From Syntrophales bacterium (GTDB lineage: Bacteria; Desulfobacterota; Syntrophia; Syntrophales; PHBD01), in the NCBI GenBank assembly GCA_035363115.1, contig DAOSEM010000010.1, forward strand, positions 79,170-143,169: a stretch of DNA of 64,000 nucleotides, in the 5' to 3' direction. Both the position numbers and the translations under genes were made by a program. Of this stretch, positions 8,145 through 17,391 are shown piece by piece. The stretch's first letter is position 1; every line of letters starts with the position of its first letter. Below the pieces are notes generated by a model. It had not been told where the DNA came from and searched no databases. It saw only the letters and a list, made by a program, of their open reading frames with translations.

Positions 8145-9212
8145 CTACAGGGACGACGTCCCGATCAGCTTCAGGGACTCTTTCTCCAGGACCTGAACGG
8201 CCACGATCATCATCTGGAACCGCTGGTCCTTCGTCTGGCCGTGGTAGAACCGGTAGTAGATCTGCTGGGCGATGACGGCCAGTCGGAAAAGGCCGAAGGT
8301 CTGGTAGAAATCCATGGCCTTCGTCGTCATGCCCATTTTCCGCAGGTAGTATTCGATCACCCCGGCACGCGTGAGGGAGCCCTCCAGGTTGGTCGGACCG
8401 AAGAGGAGAACCTGGCGGTCCGGCGAATCGTCTTTTTCCACCCAGTAGGCCAGAACGCCTCCCAGGTCCATCAGGGGGTCGCCGATGGTGGCCATCTCCC
8501 AGTCCAGGATCCCGATGACCCGGAAGGGATCGTCCGGGTGCAGGACCACGTTGTCGAAGCGGTAGTCGTTGTGAATCACCGACACGCGGTCCGATTCGGG
8601 CGGCTGCTTGTCCGCGAGCCAGGCCATCACTGCCTCGAAATCCGGTGCGTCGGGTGTCCGGGAGTTCCGGTAGCGGCCGCTCCACCCTTCCACCTGCCTC
8701 CGGACGTACCCTTCGGGTTTCCCGAAGTCGCCGAGCCCCGCCCTGTCCACATCTACGCTGTGCAGGTCGACCAGGACGTCCAGGAGGTTTTCGCTCAGCT
8801 TCCGGGCCTCCTCGGAGCTGAAGGACAGCCCTTTCGGGAGCTCGCGCCGGAGGATGATGCCGCGGATCCTCTCCATGACGAAGAAGGGGCAGCCGATGAT
8901 CGATTCATCCTCCGTGTAGACCAGGGGCTCGGGGCAGCAGGGAAACACGGGCCGCAGCGCCTTGAGAACCCGGTATTCCCGGCCCATGTCGTGGGCCGTT
9001 TTCGCTTTCTTCCCGAAGGGCGGCCGGCGGAGGACCATCTCCCGGCCGCCGCAGCGGATCAGGTAGGTCAGGTTGGAATAGCCGCCGGGGAACTGCTCCA
9101 CCTCCATCGGCCCGTCCAGACCGGGGATGATGCTTCTCAGGTACGGATCCAGCCGCGTGAGATCCAGCTCTTCTCCCGGGCGGATCGTCCTGGTTCGATC
9201 GATGTAGTCCAT
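8145..9212 (-). CDS. APH-family kinase related to the ACAD11 N-terminal domain and LvaA
   Basis: This 355-residue aminoglycoside-phosphotransferase-fold kinase has an N-lobe with GGYSNLTYLI (nucleotide-binding loop) and the ion pair Lys/Arg region. The catalytic loop is VIHNDYRFDNVV, with Asp as the base, and the Mg-binding motif is ILDWEMATIGDP. These motifs and the neighbour place it with kinases fused to acyl-CoA dehydrogenase in mammalian ACAD10/ACAD11 and with LvaA of Pseudomonas levulinate catabolism, which phosphorylate the 4-hydroxyl of 4-hydroxyacyl-CoAs. It is the last of four minus-strand genes, 17 bases after the acyl-CoA dehydrogenase. An AGGGAG ribosome site supports the start at 9212. 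Confidence 0.85.
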   Translation of the reverse strand: MDYIDRTRTIRPGEELDLTRLDPYLRSIIPGLDGPMEVEQFPGGYSNLTYLIRCGGREMVLRRPPFGKKAKTAHDMGREYRVLKALRPVFPCCPEPLVYTEDESIIGCPFFVMERIRGIILRRELPKGLSFSSEEARKLSENLLDVLVDLHSVDVDRAGLGDFGKPEGYVRRQVEGWSGRYRNSRTPDAPDFEAVMAWLADKQPPESDRVSVIHNDYRFDNVVLHPDDPFRVIGILDWEMATIGDPLMDLGGVLAYWVEKDDSPDRQVLLFGPTNLEGSLTRAGVIEYYLRKMGMTTKAMDFYQTFGLFRLAVIAQQIYYRFYHGQTKDQRFQMMIVAVQVLEKESLKLIGTSSL

Positions 9213-9229
9213 GGTGTCTCCCTGTCCGT

Positions 9230-10435
9230 TCAGGCCTTGCCTGTCACCTTCTGCTTGATGATCCGGCGGGCCACGGTGACCTTGTGCACCTCGTCCGCCC
9301 CGTCGTAGATCCGGGCCGCCCGCTCGTGGCGATAGAAATAGGCGATGATCGTGTCGTCGGTCATTCCCATGCCGCCATGCACCTGGAGCGCCCGGTCCAC
9401 TACCTTCTGAAGGACCCCGGCGACGTAGAACTTGATGAGGGAGATATCCTCCCGGGCCTCCTTGGCGCCCAGGTTCTCGATCTTCCAGGCGGAATGGAGC
9501 GTCATGAGGCGGGCGGCCTGGATCTCGGCGGCGCTTTCGGCGATCCAGGCCTGCACGATCTGGCGCGATGCCAGGGTGTTGCCGTCGGCCGTGATGACCC
9601 GCGAGGCGGCCCGCCGGCACATCAGGTCGAAGACGCGTTTGCAGATGCCGAGCCACCGCATGCAGTGGTGGATCCGCCCCGGCCCGAGCCGCTCCTGGGC
9701 GATGACAAAGCCCCATCCTTCCGGCCCCAGGAGGTTCTCCCGGGGGACCCGGCAGGACTGGTAGAGGATCTCGGCGTGGCTCGCGAAATCGCTTCCCGTG
9801 TGCCCCATGACGGGGATGTTCCGGACCAGGTTGAAGCCGGGGTTGTCCGTGGGGACGATGATCATGCTGGCCCGCATGTGCGGGGCCGCGTCGGGATTCG
9901 TGACGGCCATGACGATGGCAAAGGCCGCCCCGTCGGCCGCGGTGGAGTACCATTTCTGGCCGTTGATGACGTAGTCGTCCCCGTCGGTGACGGCCGTCGT
10001 GTCCATCAGGACCGGGTTCGATCCCGGGAGGTCCACCTCCGTCATGGAGAAGCAGCTGCGGATCTTTCCCTCCACCAGCGGCTTCAGGTACTGGATTTTC
10101 TGCTTCTCCGTCCCGTATTTGTGCAGGATCTCGATGTTTCCCGCGTCCGGGGCGTGGCAGCCGAAGACGTAGTGGCCGATGGGGGACTGGCCCAGGACCT
10201 CCGAGACGAGGGCGTGATCCATCAGGTCGAGCCCCATACCGCCGTACTCGGGCGGATGGTTCGGCGCCCACAGCTCCATCTGCCGGACCATGCGGCGCTT
10301 TTCCTCCAGGACGGGGAGGAGGTCCCGGAAATCGGTGGTCAGGAATTCCGGTTCGAGGGGAAACAGCTCTTTCCGGACGAAGTCGTCCATCATCCCCGTG
10401 ATGGCCTGCATTTTCTCGGATACGGCGAAATCCAT
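9230..10435 (-). CDS. ACAD10/11-like (LvaC-like) acyl-CoA dehydrogenase
   Basis: This 401-residue FAD enzyme has the usual three-domain layout: an N-terminal helical domain, a middle domain with CFSMTEVDLPGSNP, and a C-terminal domain with ALQVHGGMGMTDD. The block LGPGRIHHCMRWLG and the C-terminal YDGADEVHKV match ACAD11-type enzymes. Ordinary dehydrogenases have Glu as base in YEGT; here it is Asp. In ACAD11 and LvaC this enzyme removes the 4-phosphate of a 4-phosphoacyl-CoA made by the kinase. Next to such a kinase gene, the same step is the best guess. ATG at 10435 is supported by GGAGGTGTC upstream. Confidence 0.9.
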   Translation of the reverse strand: MDFAVSEKMQAITGMMDDFVRKELFPLEPEFLTTDFRDLLPVLEEKRRMVRQMELWAPNHPPEYGGMGLDLMDHALVSEVLGQSPIGHYVFGCHAPDAGNIEILHKYGTEKQKIQYLKPLVEGKIRSCFSMTEVDLPGSNPVLMDTTAVTDGDDYVINGQKWYSTAADGAAFAIVMAVTNPDAAPHMRASMIIVPTDNPGFNLVRNIPVMGHTGSDFASHAEILYQSCRVPRENLLGPEGWGFVIAQERLGPGRIHHCMRWLGICKRVFDLMCRRAASRVITADGNTLASRQIVQAWIAESAAEIQAARLMTLHSAWKIENLGAKEAREDISLIKFYVAGVLQKVVDRALQVHGGMGMTDDTIIAYFYRHERAARIYDGADEVHKVTVARRIIKQKVTGKA

Positions 10436-10457
10436 GGGACACCTCCTCTACCGGGGG

Positions 10458-11168
10458 TTACCGGTATGTGATGACGGACGGATCCCCCTCCAGTTCGAGG
10501 TGGGCCGTCCCGTTGAAGGACAGCAGGGAAACCCGCTCCCCGTCGTAGAGAAACTCCGTGACGGAGGCGTTGCGGATCATCCAGGCCAGGCGGAACGTCT
10601 CCTCCGTGGAGAGGCCCAGGGCCGTCTGGACGGCGGCGGAGATGGCGCCCCCGGAGGTGAAAACGGCGATCCGGCTGCCCCGGCCGTTCCGCTGCAGAAT
10701 TTTTTGCATGCCCGAGGCGACGGTGGCGCGGAAGTCGTCCCAGCCCAGGATCTCCGCCGGAGGTGCCGGGTCGTCGATCCACCGGTGGACGACCGCTTCA
10801 AAAATCCGCTGGAAGGCCTTGCGGTCCTTGTAAAGGCGCTCCGGGTTTTTCTCGAGGGAAGGGTTGTCGCGGATGGCCAGCGGGAAATAGTGCAGGAAGA
10901 TCGATCGGGAAGGATATTCGTTGAACTCGGGGACCGTCTCCAGGGGAGGGAGGGGCCTCTCCCGGCCATCGTAGTGGGCGAGTACGGCCTGGGCGGTGTC
11001 CTGCTGGCGCTCGAGCTCCCCCGCGCAGACGGAGTCGAACGTGTGGCCCGCCTGGAAGAGGTGCGCGGCCAGGATCCGCGCCTGCCGCCAGCCCATCCGG
11101 GAGAGGCGGTCATAGCGCTCCTTGCCGAAGGATGCCTGGCCGTGGCGGATCAGAAGGATGCGGCTCAC
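10458..11168 (-). CDS. Histidine phosphatase (phosphoglycerate mutase-like) protein
   Basis: This 236-residue protein of the histidine phosphatase superfamily starts with GTG at 11168. The phospho-accepting His lies in LLIRHGQASFG at residues 6-16, with the Glu in EFNEY near residue 90 and the second His expected near the C-terminal TSGGAISA block. In this block the usual second-His position reads SGG rather than SHG, so activity may be altered. It lies between the ADP-forming acyl-CoA synthetase and the ACAD11-like gene, suggesting it acts on a phosphorylated acyl intermediate or on a side product. That role is inference. Confidence 0.8.
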   Translation of the reverse strand: MSRILLIRHGQASFGKERYDRLSRMGWRQARILAAHLFQAGHTFDSVCAGELERQQDTAQAVLAHYDGRERPLPPLETVPEFNEYPSRSIFLHYFPLAIRDNPSLEKNPERLYKDRKAFQRIFEAVVHRWIDDPAPPAEILGWDDFRATVASGMQKILQRNGRGSRIAVFTSGGAISAAVQTALGLSTEETFRLAWMIRNASVTEFLYDGERVSLLSFNGTAHLELEGDPSVITYR

Positions 11169-11234
11169 GCAACGGCCCTCTCTTTCGCCAGGGAATCCCG
11201 GTACAGAGGGGAGACCGGGGAAGTTCTCATGATT

Positions 11235-13436
11235 TCACATCTCCATGGTGCGGCTCTTCTCGTGTGAGAGCCAGTGCGAGTAGGCGCACATCTTTGCCAG
11301 AACCCTGACGGCCCGCTCCGGCGTCTGGAAGGCGACGCCCTTGTAAGGGCTTCCCTCCACCTCCACGATCGACCGGCTGTCTTCCGCGTTCAGAAGGGCC
11401 ACGCCCAGCACCGGTTTCCGATAGGTCTCCATCATGCGGACAGCGAACCGGGTGAAATCGTTTTCATGCTGGCTCACCAGGTCGAGACTGGCTTTCAGCC
11501 CGTCTTCCGTGTAATTGGGGTCCGTCCGGATGGCCGAATCGGCAACCGTCCGGAAGAAGCTCACCCGCCCCAGCATGCCCAGGTGCAGAACGGCGTCGCA
11601 CTCCTCCCATTTCAGGAGCTCCTCGGTGATGCGCTGGGGAATCAGGGGATCGAACTCGGCCACCAGGTCGATGGGATTGGTGTGGCTCCAATAGGGGGGC
11701 AGGATCTTGTCGATCCCCGCGATGATCTCATCCGAGAGGTTGGGGATCACCAGCCCGTTCTCGACGCACAGGTCCGTCGCCACGACGCCCCATCCCCCGC
11801 CCAGGGTGACGATGCCGATCCGGTTGCCCTTCGGCAGGGGGAGGGCGGAAAATGCCGCGGACAGATCCAGGAGATCCGTGGGATGGTCGGCCGCGATCAT
11901 GCCTGCCTGGCGGCAGGCGGCCTGGAAGACGGCGATGTTGGAAGCCAGGGCGCCGGTGTGGCTGGCCGCGGCCCGGTTCCCCGCATCGGTCCGTCCGCCC
12001 TTGAGAACCACCACCGGCTTCCTGCGGCCCACCCTGCGGGCCGTCTCGACAAATCGGGCCCCGTTCTTGATGCTCTCCAGGTACAGAACCACCGTGCGGG
12101 TCGGATCGTCCTTTTCGAAGGCGTCGAGGAAATCCTCGATGGTAATCATCCCTTCGTTGCCGGAGCCGCAGAAGGCCCGGATTCCGATTCCCTGTGATTT
12201 CGCATATGCCAGAAGCTGCGTTCCCAGGTTTCCCGACTGGGCTACCAGGGACATGTCCCCCGCCCCGGGCCGGACGTGCATCCCCATGCAGTAAAACAGG
12301 TGGTGCGGATTGCACAGGCCCATGGTGTTGGGGCCCAGGATCAGGATGCCCAGCTCCCGCGCCTGGGCGATCAGCTCCCGCTCGATCTGCCGTCCCTTGT
12401 CGCCTGTCTCGCTGAAGCCCGAGCTGATGAGCACGACACGACGGATTCCCTTGGCGGCGATCTCGGGGATGACCGCTGACACGCCGGCCGCCGGGACAGT
12501 AACGACTGCCAGGTCCACCGGTTCGGGGATGTCCATGACCGATTTGAAGACGGGCCTTCCGGCGATGACGCCGCCTTTCGCGTTCACCAGGTGAAACTCG
12601 CCTTTGAATCCGCCCGCGGCCACGTTGGTGAACAGCATGTGGCCCCATTTCCCGATGATTCCGGATGCGCCGATGAACGCGATGGAGCGGGGGTAGAAGA
12701 ATCCGGCCAGATCCTTGGGGTCTACAGGCTCCGCCGCTGCCGGGGGGGCGGCCCTCCTGCCCAGCACGACCAGGGCGTCGACGGCGGTGACGCGGCCGTC
12801 CGGTCCGATCAGCAGGGGGTTGATGTCCACTTCCGTCACGTCCGGGCACTCCTCCGCCAGGCGCGACAGGCCCGTCAGGGTCCGGATGATGTCTTCCCTG
12901 TGGACTTGCCGGTCCCCGCGGAAAGGACCCAGCAGGACGGCGGAACGGATTTCATCCACCATCAGGGCGGCCTCCGCTTCATCAAAGGGCGGCACGCGGA
13001 AGACCACATCCCGCAGGGCCTCGGTGAAAACGCCGCCGAGGCCGAACATGACCACGGGGCCGAACAGGGGATCACAGAAGAGGCCGGCCACGAATTCCCG
13101 GCGGCCCGCCACCATCGGCTGGACCAGGTATCCTTCCAGGTCGGAGCCGGCAGACTGTTCGATTTCATCCGCAGCCCGGCGTACCTCTTCGTCCGATGCC
13201 AAGTGAAGCTTGACCAGCCCGCGCTCCGTCTTGTGGGTCAGGCGCGCGCCCAGACCTTTCAGGACCACGGGGTATCCCAGGCGGCGGGCCTCCTCGATGG
13301 CTTCCCCGGGTGTTTTGCAGGCGGCTTCCTCCACGACGGGAATCCCGTATTGCCGGAGCAGCGTTTTGGATTCCGCCTCCGTCAACGCGGATCTCCCCTC
13401 CTGGAGAGCCCTCTGGATCCCTGCAATTATCTTCAT
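11235..13436 (-). CDS. ADP-forming acyl-CoA synthetase, fused alpha/beta subunits, ATP-grasp first
   Basis: This 733-residue protein joins an ATP-grasp beta part (about 1-240; VVLKGLGARLTHKTERGLVKL, EVDINPLLI) to an alpha part with a CoA-binding Rossmann domain (about 250-370; SIAFIGASGIIGKWG) and succinyl-CoA-ligase-like domains (about 380-720). The phospho-His is expected in RAAASHTGALAS. It makes acyl-CoA from acid and CoA with ATP, or the reverse to save energy as ATP, which is common in syntrophs and other anaerobes. Domain order is permuted relative to the alpha-first acetyl-CoA synthetases. It heads the four-gene operon. Confidence 0.9.
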   Translation of the reverse strand: MKIIAGIQRALQEGRSALTEAESKTLLRQYGIPVVEEAACKTPGEAIEEARRLGYPVVLKGLGARLTHKTERGLVKLHLASDEEVRRAADEIEQSAGSDLEGYLVQPMVAGRREFVAGLFCDPLFGPVVMFGLGGVFTEALRDVVFRVPPFDEAEAALMVDEIRSAVLLGPFRGDRQVHREDIIRTLTGLSRLAEECPDVTEVDINPLLIGPDGRVTAVDALVVLGRRAAPPAAAEPVDPKDLAGFFYPRSIAFIGASGIIGKWGHMLFTNVAAGGFKGEFHLVNAKGGVIAGRPVFKSVMDIPEPVDLAVVTVPAAGVSAVIPEIAAKGIRRVVLISSGFSETGDKGRQIERELIAQARELGILILGPNTMGLCNPHHLFYCMGMHVRPGAGDMSLVAQSGNLGTQLLAYAKSQGIGIRAFCGSGNEGMITIEDFLDAFEKDDPTRTVVLYLESIKNGARFVETARRVGRRKPVVVLKGGRTDAGNRAAASHTGALASNIAVFQAACRQAGMIAADHPTDLLDLSAAFSALPLPKGNRIGIVTLGGGWGVVATDLCVENGLVIPNLSDEIIAGIDKILPPYWSHTNPIDLVAEFDPLIPQRITEELLKWEECDAVLHLGMLGRVSFFRTVADSAIRTDPNYTEDGLKASLDLVSQHENDFTRFAVRMMETYRKPVLGVALLNAEDSRSIVEVEGSPYKGVAFQTPERAVRVLAKMCAYSHWLSHEKSRTMEM

Positions 13437-13558
13437 GAAACACCTCTATGATCCGATAAACGTCGTTTATGGGGTGAACGCGGTTCGACCCATACCACAG
13501 GCGAAACCGTTCTGTAAATACGAACCGTGGAATCAGGGTGGACGAGGGGTGAACGCGT

Positions 13559-14377
13559 TCAGACGGACGGTGGGAGGTTTCGGAAGGCCCGGCCGTCCGG
13601 TGTGTACTCGACGATGATGCCGTCTTCCTCGATCATCCGGGTCAGGATGCCTTCGACGACCCGGTTCCGGGTGGAGCGGATTGCCTCTTCCAGGGTCCGG
13701 AAACCGCACAGCTCCTCGATGGTCAGGAGGGTGGGGAGAACCATGTTGAACCGTCCCCGCCGGGAGTCTTCCAGGATGTCCCCGGGGGTGCGCCAGACGT
13801 GGTCCGTGAGCTCGACCCCGTCGTGAAGGGCCTCCTGGTGTCCCGGCGCCTCTGCCAGGAAAAAGCGGACGTCGTAGCGCAGGGGAAGAAACTCCGGGGT
13901 GATCCAGTGGGAAAAATAGTGGAGCCGGTCGCAGGCCAGCGTCAGCGTTTCCTGTTCGAGGATATCCGCGAAGGCGATGTCGCCCCCGATCAGGCGCCTC
14001 CGGCAGGATCGCAGCCGTTCCGCCTCCCCGTCGAGGGACGGGGAGAAGAGGCCGCCGTCGGGACGGCGGGCCAGGAGAATGCCCACTTCCTCGAAGGTTT
14101 CCCGGATGGCCGCGACCCAGGAACCCAGCGCCACGTGCGGGGACGGGCAGGCCTCCAGGATCCCCAGGGCCCGGGAGGCCGTCAGGCCCGCGCAGAGCCG
14201 TTCCAGCCGCTCCGAGCCGTCCTCCTCGTCCAGGACTCCTCCCGGGAAGACATATGCGTCGGGGACGAACTTGCTCTTCCGGTCCCTCCGGACCATGAGC
14301 ACTTCAAAGCCCTCGCCGCCCCGGGGGGGGCGGCGGAGCAGGATGACGGTCGATGCTTCCTTGGGGGTTACGATCAT
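13559..14377 (-). CDS. Nudix hydrolase, NUDT19-like
   Basis: This is a 272-residue Nudix protein with a Nudix helix AAIRETFEEVGILL around residues 90-103 and a preceding VFPGG motif. A roughly 40-residue insertion between the two is typical of the NUDT19/RP2p group, which hydrolyses CoA and acyl-CoA to phosphopantetheine and 3',5'-ADP. The ATG at 14377 is preferred over an in-frame TTG six bases upstream because AGAGG lies at the right distance. With the acyl-CoA genes next door, a CoA or acyl-CoA substrate is plausible. It sits 19 bases downstream of lon on the same strand. Confidence 0.8.
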   Translation of the reverse strand: MIVTPKEASTVILLRRPPRGGEGFEVLMVRRDRKSKFVPDAYVFPGGVLDEEDGSERLERLCAGLTASRALGILEACPSPHVALGSWVAAIRETFEEVGILLARRPDGGLFSPSLDGEAERLRSCRRRLIGGDIAFADILEQETLTLACDRLHYFSHWITPEFLPLRYDVRFFLAEAPGHQEALHDGVELTDHVWRTPGDILEDSRRGRFNMVLPTLLTIEELCGFRTLEEAIRSTRNRVVEGILTRMIEEDGIIVEYTPDGRAFRNLPPSV

Positions 14378-14396
14378 GATCAACCTCTTCTGTCTG

Positions 14397-16757
14397 CTAT
14401 TTTTCCAGGGCGAGCCGGAGGACTTCCATCATGTCGTCGACGAAGTGGAAGACAATCTCCTTCCGGACTTTCACAGGCACATCCTCCAGGTCCTTCCGGT
14501 TCCAGCGCGGGAGCAGGATCGTCTTGACGCCCGCCCGGTGTGCCGCCAGGACCTTCTCCTTGATTCCGCCGACGGGGAGGACAAGGCCCCGGAGCGTGAT
14601 CTCGCCCGTCATGGCCAGGTCCCTCTTCACCGGCCTGTTCGTCAAAAGCGACGTGAGGGCCGTCAGCATCGTCACGCCCGCCGACGGTCCGTCCTTGGGG
14701 ATGGCGCCGGAAGGCACATGGATGTGTATATCCCGGTCCTCGAAAAAATCCTCGGGGATCCCCAGTTCGACGGCATTGGCCCGGATAAAGCTCAGGGCCG
14801 CCGAGGCCGATTCCTTCATGACGTCTCCCAGTTGGCCCGTCAGGGTGAGGCCCTTTTTCCCCTTCATGGAGGTGGCCTCGATGAACAGGAGGTCGCCCCC
14901 GGCGGGGGTCCAGGCCAGGCCCATGGCGACGCCGGGCTTGGAGACGCGGGCGTGCATCTCCGAGAAGATCCGGACGGGTCCCAGGTACCGGTGGAGATCC
15001 CCGGTGCGGATGGAGGCCTTCTGGATCTCTCCCTCGGCGATTCGGCTGGCCACGCCGCGGCAGATGTTGGCGATCTCCCTCTCCAGGTTCCGGACCCCCG
15101 CCTCCCGGGTGTACCCGCAGATGATGCGCCGGATGGTCCCTCGGGAAATCCGGATCTGATCGGGTGAAAGGCCGTTTTCCCGGATCTGGCGGGGGATCAG
15201 GTAGCGCAGGGCAATGTGGACCTTCTCCTCCTCCGTGTAGCCCGGCAGCTCGATGATCTCCAGCCGGTCCCGGAGGGCCGGCGGGATCGTCTCGAGGACA
15301 TTGGCCGTGGTGATGAACATTACCTTCGAGAGGTCGAAGGGCACGTCCAGGTAGTGATCCGCGAACGTGTTGTTCTGGGCCGGGTCAAGCACCTCCAGGA
15401 GGGCCGAGGAGGGGTCGCCCCGGAAATCACTGCCCAGCTTGTCGATTTCGTCGAGCATGAAGACGGGGTTGTTCGACTCGGCCCGCCGGATGCCCTGGAT
15501 GATGCGGCCCGGCAGGGCGCCGACGTAGGTCCGGCGATGCCCGCGGATCTCCGCCTCGTCCCGCACGCCGCCGAGGGACAGGCGGTAGAACTTCCGGCCC
15601 AGGGCGCGGGCGATGGACGTCCCCAGCGAGGTCTTGCCGGTGCCCGGAGGTCCGGCGAAGCAGAGGATGGGCCCCTTGGAGTCGGGCTTGAGCCTCCGGA
15701 CCGCCAGGTACTCGAGGATGCGCTTTTTCGGCTTTTCCAGGCCGTAGTGGTCTTCGTCGAGGACCTTCCGGGCCTTCCGGATGTCCAGGTTGTCTTCTGT
15801 GCTCTCGTGCCAGGGCAGGGCCGTGATCCAGTCCAGGTACGTCGAGGAGACAGTGAACTCCGCCGAGGACGGGTGCATCCGGGACAGCCGGTCCAGTTCC
15901 CGGAGGGCTTCCTTCTTCGCCTCCTCCGGAAGGTTCTTTTCCTCGATCTTTGCCCGGTACTCCTCGATCTCGACCTTGGACTCCTCACCTTCGCCCAGCT
16001 CCTTGCGGATGGCCGCCAACTGCTGGCGCAGGTAGTATTCCCTCTGGCTCTTGTCGATGTCGTTCTTGACCTGAGACTGGATCTTGCTGCCCAGCTCCAG
16101 GATCTCCACCTGGTGGTTCACCAGCCGGGTCACTTCCTGGAGCCGCTCCTTGACGTCGAGGGCCTCCAGGATCTTCTGCTTCTCCTCCATGGTGACGTTG
16201 ATGACCGAGGCGATGATGTCCGCCAGGATGCCCGGCTCGCTGATGTTCTTCGCCATGGCCCCGAATTCCTGGGGTAGAAAGGGAGACAGCTTGACGATGC
16301 GGTCGAAGAGGCTGACGAGGTTGGCCATCAGGGCCTCCACCTCGAGGTCCATTCCTCCCCGGTCCTCCAGGGTCTCCACCCGGGCGCGGATGTAGGGCTT
16401 CCCCTCGATGAACTCGATCACCCGGAAACGGCTGATTCCCTGGACGAGGAGCTGGGCCTTGTTATCGCCGATCTTGGCCATCTTGAGAATGACGGCGCTG
16501 GTTCCAATGTCGTGGAAGTGGCTGCGTTCGAGCTTTGCTTCCTGGGGAGGGGTTTTCGCCAGGAGCAGGCCCATGACGCGGTCCGTGGACATGGCCTCGT
16601 CGACGAGCTGGATTGCCTGCTCTCCCGAAACCTCCATCGGAAACATCATCCGGGGATACACGGCCACGTTGAAAAGCGGCATGATGGGAATGACGCCGGG
16701 CACCTGAACGGCACCGGCCTCAACTTTTATTTCCTCGGGAGCTTTCAATTCCTCCAT
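14397..16757 (-). CDS. lon: ATP-dependent protease Lon
   Basis: This protein of about 786 residues has a LonN substrate-binding domain, a coiled-coil linker, an AAA+ domain with Walker A GPPGTGKT and Walker B VFMLDEIDK, and a C-terminal protease domain. The catalytic Ser lies in PKDGPSAGVTML and the Lys in GGIKEKVLAAHRAG. Lon degrades misfolded and regulatory proteins in the cytoplasm. The ATG at 16757 is chosen over one twelve bases upstream because GGAGGT stands five bases before it. It is flanked by a small heat-shock gene upstream, forming a proteostasis group with Hsp20. Confidence 0.96.
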   Translation of the reverse strand: MEELKAPEEIKVEAGAVQVPGVIPIMPLFNVAVYPRMMFPMEVSGEQAIQLVDEAMSTDRVMGLLLAKTPPQEAKLERSHFHDIGTSAVILKMAKIGDNKAQLLVQGISRFRVIEFIEGKPYIRARVETLEDRGGMDLEVEALMANLVSLFDRIVKLSPFLPQEFGAMAKNISEPGILADIIASVINVTMEEKQKILEALDVKERLQEVTRLVNHQVEILELGSKIQSQVKNDIDKSQREYYLRQQLAAIRKELGEGEESKVEIEEYRAKIEEKNLPEEAKKEALRELDRLSRMHPSSAEFTVSSTYLDWITALPWHESTEDNLDIRKARKVLDEDHYGLEKPKKRILEYLAVRRLKPDSKGPILCFAGPPGTGKTSLGTSIARALGRKFYRLSLGGVRDEAEIRGHRRTYVGALPGRIIQGIRRAESNNPVFMLDEIDKLGSDFRGDPSSALLEVLDPAQNNTFADHYLDVPFDLSKVMFITTANVLETIPPALRDRLEIIELPGYTEEEKVHIALRYLIPRQIRENGLSPDQIRISRGTIRRIICGYTREAGVRNLEREIANICRGVASRIAEGEIQKASIRTGDLHRYLGPVRIFSEMHARVSKPGVAMGLAWTPAGGDLLFIEATSMKGKKGLTLTGQLGDVMKESASAALSFIRANAVELGIPEDFFEDRDIHIHVPSGAIPKDGPSAGVTMLTALTSLLTNRPVKRDLAMTGEITLRGLVLPVGGIKEKVLAAHRAGVKTILLPRWNRKDLEDVPVKVRKEIVFHFVDDMMEVLRLALEK

Positions 16758-16831
16758 GATTACCTCCATTCGGGTCGTTCCAAACGCCCCCTTAGAGTAA
16801 GCATGAAAGGGCAGAGATCAAGGGATGGATT

Positions 16832-17275
16832 TCAAGCCTGGTTCTTGATGCGCACGCGATGGACCCGATCCAGCGGCCTTTTGAGCATCCGGATGACCAG
16901 GAGGCCGTTGGAAAAGGTGGCGTGGACATGGTCCGCATCCACCGGGGCCGGAAGGGAAAGCCGGCGTTCGAAGGGACCGAAGGGGATTTCCGCGAGCCGG
17001 AAGCGGGCGCTGCCTTCCATGGAAGGTTCGGAGCGCCGCCCCGAGACGGTTACGGTATCCGAGGAGACCTCCAGTTGCAGGTCTTCCCGGCGGACGCCGG
17101 CGATTTCCACCAGGAGTACGATTTCACCGACAGTTTCATACATGTCCATGTGGGGTTGCCAGACGCGGAGCCCCTCTTCCCGCTCGGACTGAAAAAAATG
17201 CAGGGAATCTTTCGGGATGTGGGCCGCCATGACCTGGCGAGACTCTTTTCCGAAGCGGATTCTGATGTAGGGCAT
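16832..17275 (-). CDS. Hsp20 family small heat-shock protein
   Basis: This 147-residue protein has an alpha-crystallin domain from about residue 45 to 140 (DMYETVGEIVLLVEIAGV at its start and FSNGLLVIRML at its end, the latter carrying the conserved GLLxI type motif). It is a holdase chaperone for unfolded proteins. The N-terminal PYIRIRFGKE is unusual but follows a GGGAGGAAG ribosome site eight bases before the ATG. The gene lies upstream of lon in the same direction, with a gap of 74 bases, so a shared heat-stress transcript is possible. Confidence 0.88.
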   Translation of the reverse strand: MPYIRIRFGKESRQVMAAHIPKDSLHFFQSEREEGLRVWQPHMDMYETVGEIVLLVEIAGVRREDLQLEVSSDTVTVSGRRSEPSMEGSARFRLAEIPFGPFERRLSLPAPVDADHVHATFSNGLLVIRMLKRPLDRVHRVRIKNQA

Positions 17276-17391
17276 GCAGCTTCCTCCCGTTGGCAGGCCT
17301 GAGGAATGCTTCAGGCGACAGCATGAATATAATGGCCCGCGGGATAAAATCAACCGTTGTTTTTCCGGTTCTCCTGGAGTAGGAAGGCCCC

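Noticed and set aside
8145..10442. A 765-codon minus-strand open frame running through the kinase and dehydrogenase genes
   Set aside because: Only the kinase part is natural protein. The upstream part is the wrong frame of the dehydrogenase gene, full of Arg, Gly and Pro. A fusion like ACAD11 is not present; the two genes are separate with own starts.
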